DNA of 64,000 nt from Paraburkholderia graminis C4D1M (lineage in GTDB: Bacteria; Pseudomonadota; Gammaproteobacteria; Burkholderiales; Burkholderiaceae). Of the stretch, positions 39,044 to 47,562 are shown piece by piece. Every line of letters begins with the position of its first letter. Within the stretch, counting starts at the first letter, position 1. The notes below the pieces were generated by a model. The model worked only from the letters and a program-made list of their open reading frames with translations, did no database searches and was not told the origin of the DNA. The position numbers and the translations under genes are program-made. Location of the stretch: NCBI RefSeq assembly GCF_000172415.1, contig NZ_ABLD01000020.1, positions 1 to 64,000 on the forward strand. Reading direction: 5' to 3'.

Positions 39044-39982
39044 ATGGAAGCGAAGCACAGCAAGTACCAACGACTCATCGAGCACTGCAAAAGCTTGCCG
39101 CCGATGAAAACGGCGGTCGCGCATCCGTGCGATGCGAGCTCGCTCGAGGGCGCTGTCGAAGCGGCGCGGCTGGGGCTCATCGCGCCGATACTCGTGGGGC
39201 CGGTCGAGCGTATCGAAGCCGCAGCCGCGCTGGCCGGCGTTGCGATCGCCGGCTTTGCGCTCGTCGATGCCCCGCACAGCCACGCCGCGGCAGCCGCCGC
39301 AGTGCAACTCGTGCGCGAAGGCAAGGCAGAAGCCCTGATGAAAGGCAGCCTGCATACGGACGAACTGATGGGCGCGGTGGTGAGCCGCGAGTCGGGGCTG
39401 CGTACCGAACGGCGTATCAGCCACTGCTTTGTCATGGACGTCCCGCTGCTCGAGCAGGCGCTGATCGTCACCGACGCCGCGATCAATATCGCGCCCACAC
39501 TCGACGTGAAGATGGACATCTTGCAGAACGCGATCGACCTGGGTCACGCGTTGCAATTCGAGCAAGTACGCGTGGCGATTCTGTCAGCGATGGAAACCGT
39601 GAATCCGAAACTGCCTTCCACGATAGAAGCCGCCGCGCTCTGCAAAATGGTCGATCGACGTCAGGTGACGGGAGCGTTGGTAGACGGTCCGCTTGCACTG
39701 GACAACGCGATCAGTGTCGAAGCGGCCCGGATCAAGCAGATCGATTCGCAGGTGGCGGGCCGCGCCAACGTGCTGATGGTGCCCGACCTCGAAGCCGGCA
39801 ACATGCTCGCGAAGAGCCTGTCGTTTCTCGCTGGTGCGGATGCGGCGGGTATCGTGCTGGGCGCCCGTGTGCCGATCGTGCTAACCAGCCGCGCCGACAG
39901 CTTGCTGACGCGCCTCGCCTCATGCGCAGTGGCGGCCCTCGTGGCAGACGCCAGGCGCACGAGCGACAAGGTGTTGAGGTAA
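39044..39982 (+). CDS. pta: phosphate acetyl/butyryltransferase
   Basis: About 312 residues from the ATG at 39044, which follows GGAGCCTCA. This is a short, single-domain PTA_PTB protein (EALMKGSLHTDELMGAV, TDAAINIAPTLDVKMDIL, LVDGPLALDNAIS). It interconverts acetyl phosphate and acetyl-CoA. Gene order after DUF3141 and four bases before ackA supports acetyl rather than butyryl transfer. Confidence 0.88.
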   Translation: MEAKHSKYQRLIEHCKSLPPMKTAVAHPCDASSLEGAVEAARLGLIAPILVGPVERIEAAAALAGVAIAGFALVDAPHSHAAAAAAVQLVREGKAEALMKGSLHTDELMGAVVSRESGLRTERRISHCFVMDVPLLEQALIVTDAAINIAPTLDVKMDILQNAIDLGHALQFEQVRVAILSAMETVNPKLPSTIEAAALCKMVDRRQVTGALVDGPLALDNAISVEAARIKQIDSQVAGRANVLMVPDLEAGNMLAKSLSFLAGADAAGIVLGARVPIVLTSRADSLLTRLASCAVAALVADARRTSDKVLR

Positions 39983-39986
39983 CGCC

Positions 39987-41216
39987 ATGCCGGATGTCAT
40001 TCTGGTACTGAACGCCGGTTCGTCCAGCATCAAGTTCCGCGCCTTCGGCGTAGACGGTGCGACGATGCATCTCGTGCTGCGCGGTCAGGTCGACGGTCTC
40101 GGCACGGCGCCACGCTTTATCGCCGTAGACAGCGACGGCAACACGACAACCCGCGACTGGGACGCCGATCCAACGCTCGGACACGAGGGCGCAATCGAGC
40201 ATATCGGCGGCTTCCTGCGAAGCTACGGCGGAGGATATCGTCTGATCGCCGTCGGCCATCGTGTCGTACACGGCGGCCAGATGTACTCGGGCCCGGTGAC
40301 GGTGACGCCCGCCGTTCTCGACGAACTGGACAAGCTGGTGCCGCTCGCACCGCTGCATCAGCCGCACAACCTGAGTCCGATACGCATCATCGCGCGAACT
40401 CGGCCCGATATCCCGCAGGTAGCCTGCTTCGATACGGCGTTTCATCGCTTGACACCCGAGGTCGCGCAGGCTTACGCGCTACCCTCGGCGATCACGGAAA
40501 GAGGCGTGCGCCGTTATGGCTTTCACGGCCTCTCCTATGAGTACATTGCGAGCGTGCTGCCTCGGATCGCACCGGCCGCGGCAGCAGGCCGATGCGTCGT
40601 AGCCCATCTCGGCAACGGCGCCAGCATGTGCGCGATGGTGGGCGGCAAGAGCGTCGCGAGCACGATGGGCTTCACCGCCGTCGATGGCCTCCCGATGGGC
40701 ACACGCTGCGGCAATCTGGACCCAGGCGTAATTCTCTATCTGATCGATGCACTGAAGATGGAGAAGCAGGACATCGAAGATCTGATCTACCGGCAGTCGG
40801 GCCTGCTTGGCGTGTCCGGTATTTCGAGCGACATGCGCGCACTGCTCGCGAGCGATGCGCCACGCGCCCGTTTCGCAGTCGATATCTACACGTACAGGAT
40901 CGCCCGTGAACTCGGCTCGCTAGCGGCCGCGATGCACGGCATCGACGCGCTCGTTCTCACAGCCGGCGTGGGGGAAAACGCCAGCGCGATTCGCGAGCGC
41001 ATTGTGCGCGACGCCGCATGGCTCGGACTGGAACTCGACCCTGCGGCAAACGAGTCGGGCGGCCCCTGCATCAGCGCTGCGTCGAGCAAGGTATCCGTCT
41101 GGGTCATCCCGACCAATGAAGAACTCATGATAGGGCAACACACACTCGCGGCGATCCATGCCGCCGGCTCAGAGAGCGAACGTACGCCCGACCGGACCCG
41201 AAGGATACCTCCATGA
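39987..41216 (+). CDS. ackA: acetate kinase
   Basis: A 409-residue acetate kinase: LVLNAGSSSIKF at the start, RYGFHGLSYEYI, and the VAHLGNGAS and LTAGVGENAS ATP-binding segments. It turns acetyl phosphate plus ADP into acetate plus ATP, the energy-yielding end of the phosphoketolase route. GTTGAGGTAACGCC precedes the ATG, and the stop overlaps the fabI start as ATGA. Confidence 0.94.
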   Translation: MPDVILVLNAGSSSIKFRAFGVDGATMHLVLRGQVDGLGTAPRFIAVDSDGNTTTRDWDADPTLGHEGAIEHIGGFLRSYGGGYRLIAVGHRVVHGGQMYSGPVTVTPAVLDELDKLVPLAPLHQPHNLSPIRIIARTRPDIPQVACFDTAFHRLTPEVAQAYALPSAITERGVRRYGFHGLSYEYIASVLPRIAPAAAAGRCVVAHLGNGASMCAMVGGKSVASTMGFTAVDGLPMGTRCGNLDPGVILYLIDALKMEKQDIEDLIYRQSGLLGVSGISSDMRALLASDAPRARFAVDIYTYRIARELGSLAAAMHGIDALVLTAGVGENASAIRERIVRDAAWLGLELDPAANESGGPCISAASSKVSVWVIPTNEELMIGQHTLAAIHAAGSESERTPDRTRRIPP

Positions 41217-41995
41217 CATCCGCCCCGCCGCAGCCGATCCTGAGTGGCGCGAAAGCGCTGGTCACAGGCATTGCCAACGAATATTCGATCGCGTACGGAT
41301 GTGCGAAAGCGTTTCGCGAGCTGGGCGCGGACCTCGCGATTACCTATGCCAACGAGAAAACAAGGCCCTATGTAGAGCCGCTTGCAACGGCCCTCGGTGC
41401 ATCGATCTTCGAGCCGCTCGATGCTTCGAGCGCGGCCGAGCTTGCGGCCGTGTTCGAGCGAATCGACCGGGAATGGGGCAACCTCGATATTCTCGTCCAT
41501 TCGATCGCGTGGGCGCCCAAAAATGATCTGCAAGGACAGTTGATCGACAGTTCGAGCGAAGGCTTCGCGAGTGCAATGGACATTTCGTGCCACTCGTTCG
41601 TGCGCATGGCCCGCCTTGCCGCGCCTTTGATGAAAAACGGCGGCACCATGCTCACCATGAGCTATCACGGCGCAAACAAGGTAGTGCCTTCGTACAACAT
41701 GATGGGACCCGTCAAGGCCGCACTGGAAGCCTGCGCCCGTTACCTTGCATATGAACTCGGCCCGAAGGGAATCCGCGTTCACGCCATTTCACCGGGGCCG
41801 CTCAAGACGAGAGCCGCGTCTGGCCTGAAAGACTTTGATCTGCTACTTACGGAAGCTGCGCAACGCGCGCCGCTGGGCGAGCTGGTCGACATCATGGATG
41901 TTGGGTTTACCTGCGCCTTTCTGGCGACGCCCTACGCCCGGCGCCTGTCCGGAGAGACGCTGTATATCGACGGCGGCGTCAATATCATGGCCTGA
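41213..41995 (+). CDS. fabI: enoyl-[acyl-carrier-protein] reductase FabI-type
   Basis: A 260-residue FabI-like SDR. It has ALVTGIANEYSIAYGCAKAF at the N-terminus and the Tyr-x6-Lys pair Y161/K168 (YNMMGPVK), distinctive of FabI rather than classical SDRs, then GIRVHAISPGPLKTRAASG. FabI reduces enoyl-ACP in fatty acid synthesis and can serve as an NADH sink. Coupling to ackA is unusual for a housekeeping fabI, so this is likely a second copy serving the stress/fermentation operon. Confidence 0.87.
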   Translation: MTSAPPQPILSGAKALVTGIANEYSIAYGCAKAFRELGADLAITYANEKTRPYVEPLATALGASIFEPLDASSAAELAAVFERIDREWGNLDILVHSIAWAPKNDLQGQLIDSSSEGFASAMDISCHSFVRMARLAAPLMKNGGTMLTMSYHGANKVVPSYNMMGPVKAALEACARYLAYELGPKGIRVHAISPGPLKTRAASGLKDFDLLLTEAAQRAPLGELVDIMDVGFTCAFLATPYARRLSGETLYIDGGVNIMA

Positions 41996-42027
41996 CCGCC
42001 GTATCGATTCCACTAAGGGAGCACTTT

Positions 42028-42288
42028 ATGGCTGATCTGTGGATGGGAAACGTTGAAGACAATACTTCGGATGACGAAATCAATGATTTCCTTATCAAAT
42101 ACGGCTTTCCGCCATTCGATCGGATCCACCGCTATCACGGAACGGGAGCGCGGCCCGCGATCGTGCTCAGCTTCAGCGGCACGTCGCCGGATGCGTTGCG
42201 CAATCTGCAGGCCCGAGTCCACAACATGTTCTGGAAGAGCCGGCCCATTGTCGTTCAGGTCATGCCGGAGCGCGCCGACAGGTCGTAG
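42028..42288 (+). CDS. small RRM-like RNA-binding protein (putative)
   Basis: An 86-residue protein after AAGGGAGCACTTT. The start LWMGNVEDNTSDDEINDFL resembles the first strand and helix of an RNA-recognition motif (RNP2-like LWMGNV). The middle strand (PAIVLSFSG) stands where RNP1 would be but lacks the usual aromatic pair, and a last helix and strand follow. The fold guess is reasonable; RNA binding is not shown. It ends the DUF3141-pta-ackA-fabI operon. Confidence 0.65.
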   Translation: MADLWMGNVEDNTSDDEINDFLIKYGFPPFDRIHRYHGTGARPAIVLSFSGTSPDALRNLQARVHNMFWKSRPIVVQVMPERADRS

Positions 42289-42463
42289 AAGGTAAGCGGA
42301 ACGGTATGTGACTGGTCCTGGACCCCTTGCTTGCCGACCCAGGTTACCGACGGCGACGGGATCAGTTACGTCGGGAACGGCGACTCGTAGTCCTTGCACT
42401 TTGCCCGAGGTATCAGCGAGCCGCACGCCGCGCCGCGCGGTCGAGCCGCCGCCGGCCTCTTTC

Positions 42464-42844
42464 TCAGTAGCCGTCACCTCCGGCACGTCTGCGCCTCATC
42501 TCGGCCCACTCGATTAACGCCTGCATCGACGGCCCGAGCGCATATCCCATATCGCAAAGTTCGTACTCTACCTTCGGCGGCACTTGGGGATACACCGTTC
42601 GCCGCACGATGCCGTCTTTCTCCAGCTGCTTGAGCTGCTGAATCAGCATTTTCTGGTTGATGCCGTCAATCAGCTTCTCCAGATCGGAGAAACGCAGCGG
42701 GCCTTTTGCGGCAAACAACTGGCAAATGATGACGATCTTCCACTTGCCCTCCAGAACCCGGAGGGCCTCTGTCGTCGCCTCGGCCCATTCAAGCCGCTTC
42801 TTGGGATCTTCGCAGTTCCATTCACGCTCTTCAGACACAAACAC
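42464..42844 (-). CDS. HxlR-family transcriptional regulator
   Basis: A 126-residue winged-helix regulator: EALRVLEGKWKIVIICQLF, FSDLEKLIDGINQKMLIQQL and the wing VPPKVEYELCDMG are family hallmarks. Cys11 and another Cys near 41 could sense electrophiles or redox state, as in some HxlR/YodB regulators. The start appears to be GTG. It is divergent from the F420-type oxidoreductase gene 91 bp away and probably controls it. Confidence 0.87.
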   Translation of the reverse strand: MFVSEEREWNCEDPKKRLEWAEATTEALRVLEGKWKIVIICQLFAAKGPLRFSDLEKLIDGINQKMLIQQLKQLEKDGIVRRTVYPQVPPKVEYELCDMGYALGPSMQALIEWAEMRRRRAGGDGY

Positions 42845-42845
42845 C

Positions 42846-42880
42846 TCGGTACGCTACTTACTTTTTAGTCGGTACTTATC
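42846..42880. promoter_or_regulatory. TCGGTAC / TACTTA direct repeats in the HxlR divergent promoter
   Basis: TCGGTAC occurs at 42846-42852 and 42869-42875, 23 bp apart (about two helical turns), each followed by a TACTTA (42855-42860 and 42873-42878). The repeats lie immediately upstream of the HxlR gene start and between it and its divergent partner, the expected place for an operator of a small winged-helix repressor. Confidence 0.4.
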
Positions 42881-42935
42881 ATTACAACATAAGCCAGCTA
42901 AAGTGGGCGCCACGTGCAATATCGAGGATACAGCT

Positions 42936-43697
42936 ATGAAAATCGGGATCGTCGGAACAGGAAACATTGGCGCGTCTCTCGCCCGCAAGTTGAGCGCGGC
43001 AGGCCATGAAGTCCGCGTCGCGAACTCTCGCGGGGCGGATGGTGTTCGACAGTTCGCCGACGAGATCGGCGCGCAAGCCGTGGATGTTCGCGGCGCGGTC
43101 GAGGGCGCGGAAGTCATCATCCTGTCGATTCCGCTGCCCGCCATACAGGCGCTTCCTGCGGATTTGTTCGATTCAGTAGCGGCTGACGCGATCGTCGTCG
43201 ACACCGGCAACTACTACCCGGACATGCGCGACCCGCACATTCTGGAAATCGACGAAGGAATGCCCGAAAGCGTGTGGGTGTCCCGGCAGATCGGGCACCC
43301 TGTCATCAAGGCATTCAACAACGTGCTGGCCTACACGCTCGCCGAGTTGGGCCAGCCGCAGGGGACGCCTGGCCGCCTCGCCGTCGCCGTGGCAGGGGAT
43401 GACCTGCGCTCCAGGGAAATCGTGATGGAGCTGGTGAATCAGACGGGCTTCGATCCGGTCGATGCGGGCTCGCTCGCAGAATCCTGGCGCCAGCAGCCAT
43501 CAACTCCTGCGTATTGCTGCGACTACGATGCGGATGCCATGCGCAAGGCGCTGGCTGCGGCCGCTCCTGGAATTGCGCCCAGGATACGCGACCGGCTGCC
43601 GGAGGTTTTCGCCAGCCTCGGCCCGAATCCCACCCACGCCGATATTGTCGCGGCAAACCGTGCAACCAACATCGTTGCAGGCAAACCAGCGTCGTGA
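42936..43697 (+). CDS. NADPH-dependent F420-reductase-type NAD(P)-binding oxidoreductase
   Basis: A 253-residue protein whose N-terminus KIGIVGTGNIGASLARKL is a Rossmann motif of the NADP oxidoreductase, coenzyme-F420-dependent family. VIILSIPLPAIQALP, VVDTGNYYPDMRD and VIKAFNNVLA are further family segments. In bacteria without F420 these act as NADP-linked reductases of unknown substrates. The ATG at 42936 is the family start; the frame open upstream of it is not coding. Divergent from an HxlR regulator. Confidence 0.85.
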   Translation: MKIGIVGTGNIGASLARKLSAAGHEVRVANSRGADGVRQFADEIGAQAVDVRGAVEGAEVIILSIPLPAIQALPADLFDSVAADAIVVDTGNYYPDMRDPHILEIDEGMPESVWVSRQIGHPVIKAFNNVLAYTLAELGQPQGTPGRLAVAVAGDDLRSREIVMELVNQTGFDPVDAGSLAESWRQQPSTPAYCCDYDADAMRKALAAAAPGIAPRIRDRLPEVFASLGPNPTHADIVAANRATNIVAGKPAS

Positions 43698-43733
43698 GCG
43701 GGCTAGTTGTAGCGCCGCGCTTCATCTAACGCC

Positions 43734-45089
43734 TCAAGCTACGGTAGCTTCGCGCTGATACCGCGACACCGGCCGCCGCAGGCCCAGGTTCTCGCGCAAC
43801 GTCGCACCTTCGTATTCCGTGCGGAAGAGGCCTCTGCGCCGCAATTCCGGCAATACCAGTCGGATGAAGTCGTCGAGGCCGTCCGGCAACAGCGCCGGCA
43901 TTACGTTGAAGCCGTCTGCACCATAGTTGACGAAGCGTTCCTCGAGCGCATCGGCGATATGCTTCGGGGTACCGATTAGTTGCCAATGCCCGCGTGCGCC
44001 GGCGACGCGCAGATACAAATCGCGGATCGTCAGTTTCTCGCGCCGCGCCAGTTCGAGCGTCAACGACTGCCGGCTCTTGCTTGCATTGGTCTCAGGCAAT
44101 TCGGGAATCGGCCCGTCGAGCGGATAGCCCGACAGATCGAAGCCGCCCGTAAGCCCGGACACCAATGCAAGTCCGACCGCCGGATCGATCAGCGCCTGTA
44201 GCGCGGCGAACTTGTCCTGCGCTTCCTGCTCGGTCGCGCCGACAATCGGCATCACGCCGGGCATGATCTTCAGATCGTCCGGGTCGCGTCCGTACTGCGC
44301 GAGGCGGCCCTTCACGTCCGCGTAGAACGCAACGGCGTCGTCCAGCGTTTGCTGCGCGGTGAAGATCACTTCGGCGGTACGCGCCGCGAGCGCCTTGCCT
44401 GCTTCCGAGGAACCCGCCTGCACGACGACCGGCCTCCCCTGAGGCGAGCGTTCGACATTCAGCGGCCCGCGCACGTTGAAGAATTCGCCGCGATGGTCGA
44501 GCACATGACGCTTTGCCGGATCGAAATAACGCCCGGCCGCTTTGTCTCGCACGAACGCGCCTTCATCCCAGCTGTCCCACAGCCCCTCGACCACTTCCGC
44601 AAATTCCACCGCGCGCTCGTAGCGGCGCGCGTGAGCGAGATGTTCGTCGAAGCCAAAATTCTTCGCCTCGTGTGCATTCGACGACGTGACGAGGTTCCAG
44701 CCCGCTCGCCCGCCGCTAATGTGATCGAGCGACGCAAACTTGCGGGCAATGTGATACGGCTCGTTGAAGGTCGTCGACGCCGTGCCCACAAGGCCGATTC
44801 GCTCCGTGACCGCAGCCAATGCCGAGAGCAAGGTGAGCGGCTCGAACTGCGCGACGTAGCTGTGCGCTGTGCGGCTCAGGAAGTCGACGTTGTCGCCACG
44901 CGTTCCCGAGCCGTCCGCGAGGAAGACCAGATCGAACCTTGCTGCTTCGGCGGCTTGCGCAAGCCGGACGTAGTGCCGAAAGTCGCGTCCCGCATCCGCG
45001 TGACTGCCCGGATGACGCCACGCGGCGATGTGATGCCCGGTCGGATAGAGAAACGCGCCGAGGTGCAGTTGTCCTTTTCGTTGGCTCAT
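43734..45089 (-). CDS. flavin-dependent (LLM) monooxygenase, NtaA/SnaA/DszA type
   Basis: A 451-residue FMNH2-dependent monooxygenase of the bacterial luciferase superfamily. LGAFLYPTGHHIAAWRHP at the N-terminus, LADGSGTRG, AGWNLVTSSNAHEAKNFGF and RPVVVQAGSSEAGKALAA are marks of the NtaA/SnaA/DszA/EmoA subgroup, which oxygenates chelators, sulfones or sulfur compounds. Here the neighbours (SfnG-like and DszC/SfnB-like enzymes) suggest an organosulfur substrate. It follows an ABC binding-protein gene in the same direction (131-bp gap). Confidence 0.87.
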   Translation of the reverse strand: MSQRKGQLHLGAFLYPTGHHIAAWRHPGSHADAGRDFRHYVRLAQAAEAARFDLVFLADGSGTRGDNVDFLSRTAHSYVAQFEPLTLLSALAAVTERIGLVGTASTTFNEPYHIARKFASLDHISGGRAGWNLVTSSNAHEAKNFGFDEHLAHARRYERAVEFAEVVEGLWDSWDEGAFVRDKAAGRYFDPAKRHVLDHRGEFFNVRGPLNVERSPQGRPVVVQAGSSEAGKALAARTAEVIFTAQQTLDDAVAFYADVKGRLAQYGRDPDDLKIMPGVMPIVGATEQEAQDKFAALQALIDPAVGLALVSGLTGGFDLSGYPLDGPIPELPETNASKSRQSLTLELARREKLTIRDLYLRVAGARGHWQLIGTPKHIADALEERFVNYGADGFNVMPALLPDGLDDFIRLVLPELRRRGLFRTEYEGATLRENLGLRRPVSRYQREATVA

Positions 45090-45220
45090 GGTGTGTGCGA
45101 AGTGTGCTTCGGATGGCGAGCGCGCGATGCTGCCGGTCGCGTGCGCCAGCGCTGTGCGTTGGCGGGATGCGCGAGACCGGCATGCACGGCGCGTTCAGTT
45201 CGGATCGGCAGCCAGGCGAT

Positions 45221-46810
45221 TCAGCGTTCGATATACAGGTCGGCGAAATTGCCGCGTATGCCCTCGCCGCCCGGCGCATAGTTCTTCACTTTCCTGGACG
45301 AAATCGTGATGTTCGGATTTGCACCGAACTCGACGGACGGAATATCGTCGTGCACGATCTGCTGAAACTGCATGAAGAGCTGGCGGCGCTGGGCATCGTC
45401 GGTAGCGACGGAGGCTGCCTCGAGCAATCGGTCTACTTCCGGATTGGAGTAGTGCGCGGCGTTCGAGAACGGCAGACCGATCTTGAAGTTCTTCGACCAG
45501 AACACTCGCTGAACTCCGACGGTCGGATCGAAGGTGTTCGAAAGCGCTTCTAGCGTGATGTCGAATGCGCGATCGGTGTACGCCCGCTTCACGTACGTGG
45601 CGAAGTCGTAACTTTCGATCTCGCCGTCGATCCCGATTCGCGCCAGCGATTGCCGGACGAAATCCGCCGCACGCGGGTCCTGGAACGGGTTGTACAGCAG
45701 CCGCAAGCCGAAGCGCTTGCCATCGGGTCCGCGCTTATAACCCGCTGCATCGAGGGCCGCGTTCGCCTGCGCGACGTCGTACGGAAAGTAGTGAATGTCG
45801 GCGTTGTGATACTTCGCGTTCGCCGTACCGATCGCGGCGGCCGACACCTGACCATATCCATACCAGACCACACGGTTCAGCGCATTGACGTCGAGCGCCT
45901 GCGAGATCGCCTTGCGGACCGCCTTGTCTTTCAGAACGGGCGTATCCAGGTTGAAAATCAACTGCTGATGATTGCTGTTGTACGCCCAGTTCGTCGTATC
46001 GACATTGAAGTTCGACAGCGCGCTAAAGCGCTTCACATCCGATAGCGGGATGGCCTGGTCGCCGAGATTGGCGGCGCCCGACTCCAACGCCGCGGCGCGC
46101 GCCGCGCCATCCGGCAAAAACCGCACGACGATCCTGTCGACGTAAGGCTTCGGCTTGTCCCAATAGTCGGGGTTGCGTTCGAGCACGATGTTGCTGCCGT
46201 GCACGAACGACTTGAATACAAACGGACCCGTGCCGACCGGGGCGCTGTTGTATGGGCTCGCCGCGATGTCGGTGCCCTCGTACAGGTGCCTCGGAATGAT
46301 CGGCGACTCGGTGCCCGCGAGCGCCGTCAACAGAAACGGCGCGGGCCTGGAAAGCTCGATGACTGCGGTGTAAGGGTCCGGCGTTTTCACGTCGGTCACG
46401 TTGGCAAACGTGCTTCGCCCCCGCGGATGCACCTGCTTTAACGTCAGGATCGAAAATGCAACGTCGGCGGACGTGAAGGGCTTGCCGTCATGCCACTTCA
46501 CACCGCGACGCAGATTGAACCGGTATTGCAGTCCGTCCGTGCTGACTACCCAGGAAGTGGCGAGCAGCGGCTTCGGGTTGAGGTTCCTGTCATACGTCAG
46601 AAGGCCCTCCACCACCTTGGGGCCGATCTCCGCATTGCCCCCGGCCGTCGTAGTGAGAGGAACAATGGAAGCCGGCTCGGGCGTCACGAGCCAGGTCAGC
46701 GTTCCACCGTGGTCGGGCGCGGCGCTCGCGCCCGCAGGCACGATCCCGATGAATGCGCTCGCCAGTAGCGCGACGAGCCGGATCGCGCGTGCCCTGTGTG
46801 TCGGTTTCAT
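45221..46810 (-). CDS. ABC transporter substrate-binding protein, DppA family (paralogue 1)
   Basis: A 529-residue SBP_bac_5 protein with a signal peptide (LVALLASAFIGIVPAGASA). Family segments are GGTLTWLVTPEP, RGVKWHDGKPFTSADVAFS and FYNSAPVGTGPFVF-type text. It is clearly related to the binding proteins at 48995-50620 and 55570-57168. AAGAGGACCACA precedes the ATG. It has no permease of its own nearby and may feed the single transporter encoded at 51795-55556. Confidence 0.9.
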   Translation of the reverse strand: MKPTHRARAIRLVALLASAFIGIVPAGASAAPDHGGTLTWLVTPEPASIVPLTTTAGGNAEIGPKVVEGLLTYDRNLNPKPLLATSWVVSTDGLQYRFNLRRGVKWHDGKPFTSADVAFSILTLKQVHPRGRSTFANVTDVKTPDPYTAVIELSRPAPFLLTALAGTESPIIPRHLYEGTDIAASPYNSAPVGTGPFVFKSFVHGSNIVLERNPDYWDKPKPYVDRIVVRFLPDGAARAAALESGAANLGDQAIPLSDVKRFSALSNFNVDTTNWAYNSNHQQLIFNLDTPVLKDKAVRKAISQALDVNALNRVVWYGYGQVSAAAIGTANAKYHNADIHYFPYDVAQANAALDAAGYKRGPDGKRFGLRLLYNPFQDPRAADFVRQSLARIGIDGEIESYDFATYVKRAYTDRAFDITLEALSNTFDPTVGVQRVFWSKNFKIGLPFSNAAHYSNPEVDRLLEAASVATDDAQRRQLFMQFQQIVHDDIPSVEFGANPNITISSRKVKNYAPGGEGIRGNFADLYIER

Positions 46811-46866
46811 TGTGGTCCTCTTGTTGTCTTTTCGTTGTCGTTGTTGTCGCTTTGTTGTCGTTTCAT
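46811..46866. repeat. short GTTGTC-type low-complexity repeat
   Basis: The word TTGTTGTC / GTTGTCG recurs several times in about 50 bp just upstream of the binding-protein gene, and the end of a truncated small reading frame lies in it. Such slippery repeats can mark a deletion junction or be a leader region; no function is claimed. Confidence 0.4.
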
Positions 46867-47018
46867 TGGGCTGGCGCGGCTGCGTGCTGCGGCGCTATTG
46901 GGTGCGACTCTCGCGCCTTGAGCCGGTTGGACTTGAGATCCGGATCGTTGCGCGCGGCTTCGCGTTTCGCAAGCCAGGCAGCGCGCTTTTGCACGAGATA
47001 CTCGTTGAGCGTCGTCAT
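46863..47018 (-). pseudogene. 51-codon reading frame, possible truncated OsmC-like N-terminus
   Basis: Too short for usual gene calling. The frame from ATG 47018 reads MTTLNEYLVQKRAAWLAKRE, then RNDPDLKSNRLKARE and a low-complexity end. The first 35 residues have the look of the N-terminus of OsmC-family proteins found beside sulfur-type LLM monooxygenases, cut off where the fold should begin. The family guess is from memory of such sequences and is weak; the coding look (composition, codon use) is somewhat better supported. It lies 52 bp upstream of the binding-protein gene. Confidence 0.4.
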
Positions 47019-47562
47019 GTATGAGCGGTTGAAATGATGGGTGACTGGACAAGGCTAATACGCTGCACAGCATAGCCAGCCACTCCACATGAGCGAACCA
47101 AGCGATTCTTCTTTGCTTACGCTTTTGCGTTATTTCCCGCGCTGCCCAATTGCATGAGCAGATAAGGATAGAAATTATTGTTCGTTGTCCGATGTGTTGA
47201 GTTGCCGGTAAGTTTTGATGGCTCCGGTGCGCCTGCCCGAATGCGACGCCCGACCCTGAACTTCGTCTGTCACAGCATCGGATATGTCCGTCATGACCGG
47301 TTTTTTCGCGCCATTGGCGCTCATCCGCAACACCGACCGGGTCCACACGGTGCATGACCCGGTGCGCTGGAAGTACGCGGCGATCGGCGACTTCTATCCG
47401 AATGGTGTGCGGCCGCCCGCGACCGGCAAAACCTGACGCGCTGCGCCCAGGCATGCGCTTAGGCTGCATCGCCGTTGATCGCGCCGCCATCCGGCCGAAG
47501 AGCGAGACCTGACACGCGCCACGCCGAACCGAACCGCCACGTTCTCTACACCGATTATCGCC
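47019..47562. other. divergent intergenic region upstream of the SfnG-like gene
   Basis: The part at about 47095-47215 is A+T-richer and probably contains the promoters of the two divergent operons; it includes a small palindrome ACGC-TTTT-GCGT at 47119-47130. A possible short coding remnant at 47284-47436 is listed separately. I found no sigma-54 type (GG-N10-GC) site that I would defend. Confidence 0.45.
47284..47436 (+). pseudogene. 50-codon reading frame, possible gene remnant
   Basis: The frame from ATG 47284 reads MSVMTGFFAPLALIRNTDRV, continues with VRWKYAAIGDFYPNG and ends with TGA at 47434-47436. The amino-acid mix looks protein-like rather than antisense noise, but I recognise no family, no ribosome-binding site is clear, and an in-frame stop lies just upstream. 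Most likely a fragment of a lost gene; a small real peptide is possible. Confidence 0.3.

Noticed and set aside
42310..42330. GGTCC-T-GGACC palindrome
   Set aside because: The half-sites are in the reverse order to the xfp-type motif and lie downstream of two convergent genes, not in a promoter.
47019..47562. Possible sigma-54 promoter for the SfnG-like gene
   Set aside because: Such genes often use sigma-54, but I found no GG-N10-GC element with convincing flanks.
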